A stretch of DNA of 64,000 nucleotides, from positions 853,189 to 917,188 of the forward strand of contig OY811976.1 in assembly GCA_963681505.1 (NCBI GenBank). Reading direction: 5' to 3'. The notes beneath the pieces are model-generated. The model made no database searches, had not been told where the DNA came from, and worked only from the letters and a program-made list of their open reading frames with translations. Below, one piece after another: positions 53,850-64,000 of the stretch. Within the stretch, counting starts at the first letter, position 1; the number at the start of each line of letters is the position of its first letter. The stretch comes from Eunapius fragilis (lineage: Eukaryota; Porifera; Demospongiae; Spongillida; Spongillidae). A program made the translations under genes and the position numbers.

Positions 53850-54800
53850 AAGCTTCCCACACATGTGGTGGAGAGGTGCAATGGTGATATGGGGGTGTAG
53901 TGGTGATGTGGAAGTGTAGTAGTGATGTAGTTGTGCAGTGGTGATGTGGGGTACACTGGGGTGTAGGGTTGGATGTGTTCAGTACTGATGTGGGGTGAAG
54001 TGCGGATATGGGGTGATGTGGGCTGAAGGAGTGATGTGGGTTCAAGTGGTGATGTGGGATTCAGTGGTGATGTGTGGGGCACTGGGGATGTACGGGTTCA
54101 GTGGTGTGGAAGTTCAGTGGAAATGTGGGTGATTGGGTACCCGGAAACAGTGATGATGTGGGGTGCTTTGGTGATGTGGGATGATGTGTGGGTGCAGTAG
54201 TGATGTGTGGGCGTAGTGGTGATGTGTGAGTGCAGTGGTGATGTAGGGTGAAGTGTGGGTGATATGGGAGTGTAGTAGTAATGTGGGGTGGGGTGCAGTG
54301 ATGTGTGAAGCAATGGTGATGTGGGTGCAGAGGTGATGTGGGAGTGGAGTGGTGATGTGTAGGTGTAGTGGTGATGTGGGTGCAGTGGTGATGTGGGTGC
54401 AGTGGTGATGTGGGTGCAGTGGTGATGTGGGTGCAGTGGTGATGTGGGTGCAGTGGTGATGTGGGTGCAATGGTGATGTGGGTGAGTGCAGTGGTGATGT
54501 GGGATGATGGTGGGTTCAGTGGTGATTTGGGAGTAGTGGTAATGTGGGGTGCAGAGGGGATGTGGGGTGATGTATGAAGCAATGGTGATGTGGGAGTGGA
54601 GTGGTGATGTGGGTGCAGTGGTGATGTGGGTGCAGTGGCGATGTGTGGGTGCAGTGGTGATTGGGATGATGGGTGGGATGATGGTGCAGTGTTGATGTAT
54701 GGTGGTGTGGGTGCAGTGGTGATGTGGGATGATGGGTGGGGTGATGGTGGGTGCAGTGATGATGTGGGGTGATGTGGGGTGCAGTGGTGATGTAGGATTG
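53850..54800. repeat. GTGATGTGG minisatellite
   Basis: Short units, the clearest of 17 bp (GTGATGTGGGTGCAGTG, 54371-54480), with many interrupted variants. The frames rich in His, Thr, Pro and Ser on the minus strand come from this repeat. Confidence 0.9.
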
Positions 54801-54933
54801 TAGTCTGCTTCATTCTCGTCCTCTTCCACTTCTACCCCTCTGTCCTCATCACTTCCAGCTGCCCAGCCCCGTCCATGTTATCATCACTACTGGCATTGTT
54901 AAAGACGATATTTACAACACAGAAGTCTTCACC

Positions 54934-56195
54934 CACAGCGAAACCGCTATCCGGAGACGGGTTGCAACGGTACTCCGTCCCTATCGAACATGACGGACTT
55001 CTACGTAAATGTCACGGAAACGTTTTGTGACGGTGCCCGTGTATGTACAATGGTAATCGACGAACGCCACAGCACGGTACCGTCTACATAGTTATTGACG
55101 TCAAGGTCACGTGATGTAAGTCACCTCCTTTCAAAATGAGCGGCAAGCGACGTTTCTAACTGTCACCCCTGGGGAATACGAGCATAGATCTACATGTCCT
55201 GAGTGCTTCAAAATCAGCAGATGTAACACACATACTGGTCTTCTGGGAGGTGTGGACCTTCATGGGCGTAGCTTCATCAGGTAGATGTGTCGGTTAGCGC
55301 CATTTTTGTTGTGTCGAACCCCCTTCTTTCGTCTACAGGAATAGGTTGTAACGCGAAAGTACGTGCTTTTCGTTATGTAAGTTGATGTCTAATAATTGTT
55401 TTTCCTCTCGCTTAGTAGGAAGTCCTTTCCACGTCGTACTCTGGAGCGCCATGAGGTATGTCAATGTGTCACAAGTATGTAATTTTTTTGAACGTTTGCT
55501 GGCAAGAGAGTTATGCCTTTCGCATTACCGTGTACTCTTTCCAATCTGTAAGTTGTTGTATTATTGTTGGGCTTATGATTTTTGTTTCCTCGCTTACAGT
55601 GCCTTCCCGCGAAGTTACTTTGTTTGTCTTTGGAGCGCAATGAGGTATGTGCAAACGAATCTCTTTTTCTCACCTGCAACTTTTTTAACAGATGAAGGTT
55701 TGATGACGAGAGAGTTGTGTACTGTCGTACAGGTTTCACGCCCGTGTCATCAATACCGCAATTGTGTTTAAGCAAGTACTTCGTGTGGTTCTCATCCATC
55801 AATACTGACGTACAGAGACCAAGCAAAATACTTGTGTTTCCTTGTCGTACATCCCTATGTATTTTTATTTTCAAAACTGCTTCAGAATCTGAGAAAGTTG
55901 CATGTGATGGTGTGGTGCTGCATGGATAGAAGCGGCGCGGTTGCCTAAAACCCAACCTTACGTACCGACGGTACGACACGGTAAAAAGCGAACCTCTTTA
56001 ACCGTCAATTTACCGAAGTGACGGATTATAACGTATAAATGACGTGAAAGAGTGACGAGGAAAGAGACGTTACCGTCCACTCTCAGTCCACAGACGGCCC
56101 GTTGAAATTGATTTCAACGGTATCCGCCTACATCAAAGAGACGGGTAAGGTCACGTGATGAGACGTTACCGTGTCCATGTAACGGTTTCGCTGTG
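54934..56195 (+). mobile_element. CACAGCG-ended nonautonomous element, copy 2
   Basis: Same ends and interior as 51482-52756, same orientation, differing by scattered substitutions and small indels. No matching flanking duplication is visible (ACC left, GTA right). Confidence 0.75.
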
Positions 56196-56330
56196 GTACC
56201 CCTGTTCATGGAGTCAAAGACCAGTTTCGTCATATCTAATGCCATTCATTGATTGTGTTTTGTGGGTGATGGCACTTACCTCACGCTTGGTACGGGCATA
56301 TACTCACAGCCCTTTGCGGCTGGACAAAAG

Positions 56331-57848
56331 CAGAGATAATATATAGAGGGATTGGCAACGCGTCACGTGAGCCATAGATATTTGCAATTTTATGTGTGCC
56401 ATCCGACCTGCTGTGAATCACACGTACATCGAAGTGTGAAAGGGGTACGAAAATTCGCTGGCGTTTTGGAACAAAGATGGATAGGCACGTTTCACTGTAG
56501 TACGCAAGCAGGTTATTGTGTATGTGTATTTTAACAAGTTTTTCAGGATCGAGAGTTCTCCGCGTCATTTTATTTTTGTCCAAGTTAAGCGAAAATTTCC
56601 AATGTTGGGTGCGCTCTTTTTTGTGGGACAGTATCTAGTGAATCGACGGGTTGTTCTTTCTGAAATCCGTTACCCCAACTTTAAAATGGTTGTATTTTAG
56701 CGTGCCATTCTTGTTTTGCCAATAACGCGCTCAGAACCACCCGTATAACATATCGTGTATGCAAATCTTGTGGGACAGTGTAGTCATTGCTATGCAAGCT
56801 AGTACTATAAAACCTATACTGGCTTGTAGCACATTCCTTACATTTTAGCGTCCAAGTATAGTGATGTGCACCACGCGTTTGGTTGACAACCTGCATTTTT
56901 TCGAAGGGAAGGTGAATTTATTCGCAAAAGAACGGCGAGCGCCCACAGCCTCGCGAGAATAGTCTGTTTCTTGATCGTTGAGTACTACCACTAGCCTGCT
57001 CTATCCAGCTTTTATTACCGTTGACAAGAGTGTGTTGTTCCCTTCTTGAATGTGTATAAAAGTTTAGCATGCAACTACTACTGCTTAAAAGTCCAATTGG
57101 TTTCAAACGATCCTACTCTACTCCTCACACCCATCTCGAATGTAACCTTAAAATACCCCCTACACAATCCCATTTGTCATCTGTGGTGAGGGAATGGGAT
57201 TTATTGTTGCTTGGAAGAGTGTGTGTGTGTGTGTGGGGGGGGGGGGGGACAAAGGGATTCAACAGGAGCAGTTGTGATGTAATGGAATGGGTTCAGGAGC
57301 TGGTGCACTGTGAAGGGGGGTCTGGATCAGGTGGAATTTGGATAATGCATAACTGCACAAAAGGAAAAACAGTCCTGTGACTCTCATCTTCCCTCCTCCC
57401 ACTCTTTACTGTAACTATAAATACCGCCAAATTAGCAACCCCCCCCCCCCCCCCAACACCTCCACATGCCCAAACCCCACTTCTTTTACTGGAACAGGCC
57501 ACTACATGTTAGTAAGGTTCACAGTGCACCAAGTTATGGTGGCTCTGTATCAATGCAATTAGTGCTGCATGGTTGTGAAGCCTCCAGGATATAAATATGA
57601 CTTTTGTAACTTGTAAGTTAGCAAGGATTAAGCTAGTAAACCATATCACCCAAAGGTCAATGCCAATCCATTCCTATAGGATTATAGTTGATTGAGGAAT
57701 AAAGCAAATCTGGTTGGACTTATGTCTAGCTTTTCACTCAAAGTGCCTGTACAAGGCTACAGGAAATTTCTATGGATTCACGTGCGAATGGCACGCGTTA
57801 ATTAGCGTTAAGTGAACTCGTTGCCAATCCCTCTATATATTATCTCTG
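56331..57848 (-). mobile_element. MITE copy B
   Basis: Full-length copy (1,518 bp) with ends CAGAGATAATATATAGAGGG and inverse, flanked by ACAAAAG on both sides (56324-56330, 57849-57855). In reverse orientation to copy A. Includes a G run at 57235-57249. Open segments shared by the copies are not conserved as a protein frame. Confidence 0.88.
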
Positions 57849-57855
57849 ACAAAAG

Positions 57856-60066
57856 GGTCCATAATTAGACAAGACCGTAAACCAAAAAAATCCATTGCGG
57901 CTAGATGCGCCATGGCCTCATTAAAATGGCGTTTTTTGATAGAGCTGTATCTTGTTAATTTTACCATCAAATACCTGTTGATCCCTCCCATTTAACTGGT
58001 GTATCGTCGTAGTAGAGCCTATACCATATGCGCACTCTTTATATCGCAATCTATAATAACGCGCAGCTAATTTATATATGGATACCGTAAGGGAGAGGGG
58101 GTACTTCACGCTGATAATACCAAGCACAGACAAATTCTCAGGAACGTCGGCATGCCACATTGTCAACTATACACATTTAGGTATACAGAAACACCATTTA
58201 GGTCCAGCCATACTTTTTTTTTCACCACACAATAAAGGATTTTGCTTTTCTATGAATAATGCGGTATTAGTAGCTTTATTCGGTCACATAGCCTAGATGG
58301 AACACCACATATACCAGCTCCAGAAACTTTGCAGAGCTTGTGGAAAACATTTGGTGGCTAGAGAGATCAAAAGGAGAGCATTCATGAGAGGGGGTTTATA
58401 ATGGGTACATGAGGGCAGGGGGTCCAGCTGCTTACTGTGGGAACATCCCAGCAAAAAGTTCTTGGGCAAGATTCTTGGGCAAGATCTTGTGGCAAGACAA
58501 AATCTTGAATTTTAATCTTGCCTAAGATCTTGCCCTGATTCTTGGGTATCTTGCCTAAGATCTTGGCCAAGATCCAAGATTATGGCCGCCAAATTCTTGC
58601 CTTCCTGCTCTCTTGGGCAAGATTCTTGCTTTCCTGGGCAAGATTCCTGCCTTCCTTGGCAAGATTCTTACCTTCTTGGTCAAGATTCCTGGCAAGATTC
58701 TTACCTTCTTGGTCAAGATTCCAACCTTCCTTGGCAAGATTCCTGCGTTCCTTGGCAAGATTCCTGCGTTCCTTGGCAAGATTCGTGGCTAGTTCCATAC
58801 TATCCATGCATGGTTCTTGTATTATTATGCTAGTAGAAAAGTTGTTTGTCTAGCAAAAATCATTATACTCTAATGCACAGACCAGCAATGAACACATATT
58901 CGTGATTATTACATTTAAATTTCTTTTTAAATCAAGCCAGGATTATATGAGAAATGTAAAAAAGAATTGTCTTACATGATTGTTCAGTGCTGACATTCAC
59001 TTGCTGGTTTTGCCATTTTTTTCGCCTTGTCCATGCATTTTATCCCGAATTTGGGAGCAATTGTTGACATATGCCTGCTGGCCACAATGCAATCTGTGTA
59101 TTGTGTGGAAAGCATGTGTCTTGATTGCTTACATATTTGTATGATCAATTTACCTTCAATGAGCTTCACCCATCTTGGTGAGAGTGAGATCTTAGAATTC
59201 ATTATCCCCCTCTCAGCTTGCTGAAAACAGCAAGTTTACTACACTTTCCTAAAATGAAATACACGTTTATAAATGTGCAGTGAAAATTAATATTATTACC
59301 AAAACGAACTGTTCAGATTTGCTGATCTTGGCTGCTGCCACTTGCCTGACATTGAGCACCATGCAGTTACTACAACCTGACGTGCTTGTGGTTTCTTCTA
59401 TTTAAAGAGGGTACAGGTTTTAAGCAGGTACAACAACAAAACTAAATATACCTGCACTATAGGTGGTATAGTAGTTCTTTGTTAGCTGTAAACAGTGATT
59501 CAGACACCTATAAAAAAGAAATAAGTAACCCTTTCTAGTGTGCTAGATTCTGTTGGCAAATGGTCTGCCAACAATTTCACAGCATCAGTGCATGAGCTCA
59601 CCCATCTGAATTGTCAAGTTGGTAAAACTTTGTAATTTTTAAACTTATTTATTACTTGATTGATGTCTTACATCTTTGTCAACTGATAAGGATCATCTCT
59701 CTGAAGATGACCTGAAGCCTAGTTTGGCCATACAAGGGCAATATATATACAACCATTTTCAAAGTTGGCAACGTTCTGTATGCAAGTATATAGCATGATG
59801 CTTTGGAAAAGGTTACTGATGAGCTCCTCAAACATCTGTACATTTCGCCTCCACACAGAGATTTTTACAACTTTCTAAACAAGTATTAGTGCATTAAAGA
59901 GATAAATAATAAATAATAAATGTGGTACTCCACTAATTGTACACCCATTACGTTTGTAAACATATAATATAAATCACATCCTGATTAGCACGGATCAATA
60001 GTACCATAAGCAGGTTTCGCTAATTACCTGTAATTAAAAGTATAAGGTTGTTTATTTGCACCAAAG
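57856..60066. other. Spacer between opposed MITE copies; 21-bp repeats
   Basis: No exon recognised. 58440-58795 holds a degenerate minisatellite of about 21 bp built from the self-complementary words CTTGGCAAGATTC and GGCAAGATCTTG (clearest TTCCTTGGCAAGATTCCTGC). Confidence 0.55.
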
Positions 60067-61613
60067 CAGAGATAACATATAGAGGGATTGGCAACGAGTT
60101 CACTTAACGCTAATTAACGCGTGCCATCCGCACGTGAATCCATAGAAATTTCCTGTTCCCTATGCAGCCTTGTACAGGCACTTTGAGTATGAAAAGCTAG
60201 ACATAAGTCCACTGATCTGACAACCAGTTTTGCTTTATTCCTCAATCAACTGTAATCCTATAGGAATGGATTGGCATTGACCTTTGGGTGATATGGTTTA
60301 CTAGCTTAATCCTTGCTAACTTACAAGTTACAAAAGTCATATTTATATCCTGGAGGCTTCACAACCATGCAGCACTAATTGCATTGATACAGAGCCACCA
60401 TAATTTGGCGCACTGTGAACCTTACTAACATGTAATGGCCTGTTCCAGTAAAAGAAGTGGGGTTTGGGCATGTGGAGGTGTTGGGGGGGGGGGGGGGGGG
60501 GGGGGGTTGCTAATTTGGCGGTATTTATAGTTACAGTAAAGAGTGGGAGGAGGGAAGATGAGAGTCACAGGACTGTTTTTCCTTTTGTGCAGTTATGCAT
60601 TATCCAAATTCCACTCGATCCAGACCCCCTTCACAGTGCACCAGCTCCTGAACCCATTCCATTACATCACAACTGCTCCTGTTGAATCCCTTTGTCCCAC
60701 CCCCCCCCCCCACACACACACACACTCTTCCAAGCAACAATAAATCCCATCCCCTCACCGCAGATGACAAATGGGATTGTGTAGGGGGTATTTTAAGGTT
60801 ACATTCGAGATGGGTGTGAGGAGTAGAGTTAGATCGCTTGAAACCAATTGGACTTTTAAGCAGTAGTGGTTGCATGCTAAACTTTTATACACATTCAAGA
60901 AGGGAACAACACACTCTTGTCAACGGTAATAAAAGCTGGATAGAGCAGGCTAGTGGTAGTACTCAACGATCAAGAAACAGACTATTCTCGCGAGGCTGTG
61001 GGCGCTCGCCGTTCTTTTGCGAATAAATTCACCTTCCCTTCGAAAAAATGCAGGTTGTCAACCAAACGCGTGGTGCACATCACTATACTTGGACGCTAAA
61101 ATGTAAGGAATGTGCTACAAGCCAGTATAGGTTTTATAGTACTAGCTTGCTTAGCAATGACTACACTGTCCCACAAGATTTGCATACACGATATGTTATA
61201 CGGGTGGTTCTGAGCGCGTTATTGGCAAAACAAGAATGGCACGCTAAAATACAACCATATTTAAGTTGGGGTAACGGATTTCAGAAAGAACAACCCGTCG
61301 ATTCACTAGATACTGTCCCACAAAAAAGAGCGCACCCAACATTGGAAATTTTCGCTTAACTTGGACAAAAATAAAATGACGCGGAGAACTCTCGATCCTG
61401 AAAAACTTGTTAAAATACACATACACAATAACCTGCTTGCGTACTACAGTGAAACGTGCCTATCCATCTTTGTTCCAAAACGCCAGCGAATTTTCGAACC
61501 CCTTTCACACTTCGATGTACGTGTGATTCACAGCAGGTCGGATGGCACACATAAAATTGCAAATATCTATGGCTCACGTGACGCGTTGCCAATCCCTCTA
61601 TATATTATCTCTG
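60067..61613 (+). mobile_element. MITE copy A
   Basis: About 1,547 bp with the same ends as copy B and highly similar interior, in the opposite orientation. A G run of about 26 lies at 60481-60506. The flanks (ACCAAAG left, GCGAGAC right) do not match, so the target duplication is lost or an end was exchanged. Confidence 0.85.
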
Positions 61614-62253
61614 GCGAGACATGCTAGCTGTAGAATACAAGTTGAACACGTGGAAATATTAGAAATTAGAAATTTAGAATTATCAGGACCTACGTTTGTA
61701 GGTCCTATGTAGGATTTGAAGTGTGATGAATACGATTAGCAAAACACCAGATTCCACTATTGCCGTTGCACCGTAGAATCAGTTGGACTTTAGCGAGCGT
61801 ATTTGGATACAGCCAACAATTACCTACAATGTAATAAAACTGCAGACGCTTAGAAAGCTCAGACAACAGAGATAACGCTCTCTCGTTCCCACACTCGAAC
61901 CTAAAAAAAAGTTTCTCCATCTTCTTCTTCTTCTTCTTCTTCTTCCGGATCTGATAAGATAAGATTTGCTCGGATAAGAGGTTTATTGCATTGCATCTTT
62001 GTCACGATTGAAGTGTAATGTTAGCCGTTATGCGGAAGCACTAGAACCAACAAGTTAGAAACTTATTGTCGAGTTGGATTTGTTTTATTATGTTTGTAAC
62101 GAGGGTTATGCTTGACACAAATTTCAATCTCTAGCAAACTTAGTTTTGTTAGTATAGCCCACAACAGATTTTATCAGCCTTTGGAAGACATAAAAGTGGG
62201 CGGGAACGTGTGGTTGAACACGTTCTATATTTCATATAGTGCATGCGCTACAG
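61614..62253. other. No recognised gene
   Basis: CTTCTT microsatellite at 61919-61945; otherwise nothing identified. Confidence 0.5.
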
Positions 62254-62456
62254 TTACACAACCAATTCTTATCCCGCCCGTAACGTGAGCGGTACCCAAC
62301 TTTGGCGTAACGTTAGCGTATACGGGACCGTAATAGCCCTGTTAAATGAATAACATATCATTATTCATTTACTTGCACTGTTACGGGCCCGTATACGCTA
62401 ACGTCACGCCAAAGTTGGGTACCGCTCACGTCACGGCGTTTCAAGAATTGGTTGTG
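62254..62456. repeat. Foldback element upstream of the Lys-rich gene
   Basis: Arms of about 85 bp (ACACAACCAATTCTT...GCGGTACCCAACTTTGGCGT and inverse) around about 32 bp. It ends about 65 bp upstream of the start codon at 62522, so it could form part of that promoter. Confidence 0.88.
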
Positions 62457-62521
62457 TACTATTCAATTGTTGTCACGGTTGTATACCAAAAGCTTGACGT
62501 GTCTGGTTTGTTTTCTTCAAA

Positions 62522-62884
62522 ATGCCGTCACGTCGATCGCGAAGAGAAAAGAATCGTGCAAAGAAGATCGCAAAGTTAAATGATGACTGTTGTGTTGGCG
62601 AGTCGCAAGATATTGAGGAGCGTGACAGTTTTCAAGAAGCGCATGAAAAAAAGAAGACTTGCGACAGGAAGCGCTACAAAGCCGATCCTGAGAGTAAGAA
62701 GGATAGCATGAAGGCCCAATACTGGCTTGATCCGGAAAGTAAGAGAGAGAGCGCTAAGGCCCAATACTGGCTTGATCCGGAAAGTAAGAAGGATAGCGCG
62801 AAGGCTCAATACTGCCTTGATCCGGAAAGTAAGAAGGAGACCGCTAAGGCCCAATACTGCAGGAAAAGAAATATTATGAGGTAG
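62522..62884 (+). CDS. Lys-rich 15-residue repeat protein, first exon
   Basis: Starts ATG in MPSRRSRREKNRAKK, followed by a Cys/acidic linker and then four copies of a 15-residue repeat (DPESKKDSAKAQY plus two). The repeat is rich in Lys and short helix-forming segments. Proteins with N-terminal repeats of this style (PE-x-KK-x-A...Y) occur in sponges and cnidarians in multicopy families, some linked to transposon-encoded proteins; that link here is inference. A donor-like ATGAG|GTAGGA at 62880 suggests that the frame's stop (62882-62884) lies in an intron and that further exons follow. Confidence 0.6.
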   Translation: MPSRRSRREKNRAKKIAKLNDDCCVGESQDIEERDSFQEAHEKKKTCDRKRYKADPESKKDSMKAQYWLDPESKRESAKAQYWLDPESKKDSAKAQYCLDPESKKETAKAQYCRKRNIMR

Positions 62885-63767
62885 GAGTGTTTGCAATGTT
62901 TGGATGCAATATGTCCTACACGCATGGGACCGATGTATTGTATCGTGCGCGTGTGTTCGTCTGCGAGATAGGAAAATGAATAACGCCAGATTAATTTACA
63001 TTGTAGTATATGCTTGCCAGCTTTGATACTCTCTGAGGGGATTTTTATACCACATTCACACTACATGTCTGTGAATGTTGACTATTATATTTTTGCAAGG
63101 ATAAAACCACATGCCTGTCAATGGATACCATATACAGTATGGTGGCCCAGCATGTGTCTTTTAAACCTTGCCATACAGGATGTAGCATCTATGGGTGCTA
63201 AAACATGTTCCCTAGGTTCTCTGTGTAAACAATGTTTTTATCTTACAGCTGTACAGTCTATAAAACCACATGCCTGCCTCCTTCCTGTATGGATACCATA
63301 TTTGGTGGCCCAGTATGTGCCATAGCTTCTATGGCTGCTAAAACATGCAGGACCATGATTTTCAGCTGGAACCTATTACATGCACCTCTCTTAAGAGCTA
63401 TCTATCTGCCTCGCTTTGCAGGACTAACTAACTTCCTGCATGATTCCGGGCCATGTATGGTGTCCCAGCATGTGGACTTAAAATCTCTATGGCTGCAAAC
63501 CTGAACATTCCTGTGTTCTCAAGTACATCATTGTAATTTATATATTTTTACCCATGCATAAGTTAAAGTGGCAGCAACCCTAGGCCTCTCTCTACACATG
63601 ATTGTGTGCAGTTTCACATATATCAGCAAATACTAGCCATTTGAAATGCAGGCCGTAATTCAGCCCCACCCCCACCACCGCATATATAGTTGGTTTGTTC
63701 AACACATTTATTATGGGAGACCGTTCCAATAATTTAATCCTTCCCTCGTATTAGATCAGTTTTGGTT
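62885..63767. other. Diverged tandem segments, no recognised exon
   Basis: Segments near 63106, 63263 and 63440 share the words ACCACATGCCTG, TGGATACCATAT and TGGTGGCCCAGCATGTG, so they are old imperfect duplications of about 150-180 bp. Confidence 0.5.
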
Positions 63768-63775
63768 TATATAAA
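63768..63775 (+). promoter_or_regulatory. TATA-like box
   Basis: TATATAAA about 45 bp upstream of the start codon at 63813. Confidence 0.45.
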
Positions 63776-63812
63776 GCAACTTTTCTTTCTCACTCACTCT
63801 TTACTTTAAGAT

Positions 63813-64000
63813 ATGGAAGAGGTATGCATGTGTACATAGGATTTGCATGCATGGCATTATATCTATATAATATATATTATTACCCTTGTAGTTCACAGCA
63901 GAAGAAGCTGAGAATCTGTTTGCTGTTGACTCGGGTGAGGAGGGCCCTCCCTACTCTCCGATACCGGTCTTGGTCCCTGCTCCGGTCCTGCTTGCCTCAG
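63813..64000 (+). CDS. Start of an unidentified gene, cut by the window end
   Basis: Exon 1 (63813-63821) encodes MEE and ends GAG|GTATGC; exon 2 begins at 63892 after TTGTAG and reads FTAEEAENLFAVDSGEEGPP, then YSPIPVLVPAPVL, open to the window end. The peptide is acidic, then Pro-rich. A TATA-like box precedes it. Too short to name. Confidence 0.55.

Noticed and set aside
54061-54829. Thr/His/Pro-rich minus-strand frames
   Set aside because: Derived from the GTGATGTGG minisatellite; several overlapping frames are equally open.

Overview
The window looks like invertebrate nuclear DNA packed with repeats. A marine demosponge is the best guess, with moderate confidence. Reasons: very short introns (about 30-80 bp) with canonical GT/AG ends, an immunoglobulin/fibronectin/death-domain receptor, RecQ-helicase fragments carried by transposons, a Lys-rich 15-residue repeat protein of a type I associate with sponges and cnidarians, and very long minisatellites and pure G runs. 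No organelle, bacterial or RNA gene was recognised.

Host genes. On the minus strand a receptor gene can be followed from about 42.4 to 2.9 kb: Ig exon, Thr/Ser stalk exon, FN3 exon, a juxtamembrane exon, cytoplasmic-tail exons and a death-domain exon. Codon phases agree at almost every junction; one transmembrane exon is not found. A second minus-strand gene (signal peptide plus DOMON domain, 18.6-17.3 kb) lies inside that span. On the plus strand there is a Lys-rich repeat protein exon at 62.5 kb and the start of a gene at 63.8 kb that runs off the window.

Mobile elements. A 7.6-kb CACTA/EnSpm-like transposon (3369-10957) sits inside a receptor exon and carries a transposase gene plus a divergently transcribed BEN-domain gene with open frames in all eight exons. 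A second CACTA/Plavaka-like element (18641-26428) lies just upstream of the DOMON start codon and contains a whole-looking Ty3/gypsy retrotransposon (21835-26272). A MITE family (termini CAGAGATAATATATAGAGGG, 7-bp target duplications) has three long copies, one inside the DOMON exon, and two remnants of 20 and 13 bp. A family with termini TAGTCTCGTCCCCAGACC and 9-bp target duplications has four copies nested among G runs; two carry the N-terminal part of a RecQ-like helicase. hAT-like pieces, a pair of 1.27-kb CACAGCG-ended elements and several foldback elements fill much of the rest.

Tandem repeats. About 15 kb is minisatellite: a 44-bp unit in five arrays, a 26-bp unit in five arrays, and arrays of 153, 30, 21, 31, about 39, 24 and 17 bp. 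Most long reading frames in the window are by-products of these arrays and are not genes.

Layout: 0-17 kb receptor tail with the CACTA/BEN insertion and 44-bp arrays; 17-27 kb DOMON gene, Plavaka-like element and gypsy; 27-29 kb hAT-like element and foldbacks; 29-39 kb giant arrays; 39-43 kb receptor ectodomain; 43-50 kb nested transposon and G-run zone; 51-62 kb paired MITEs; 62-64 kb plus-strand genes.
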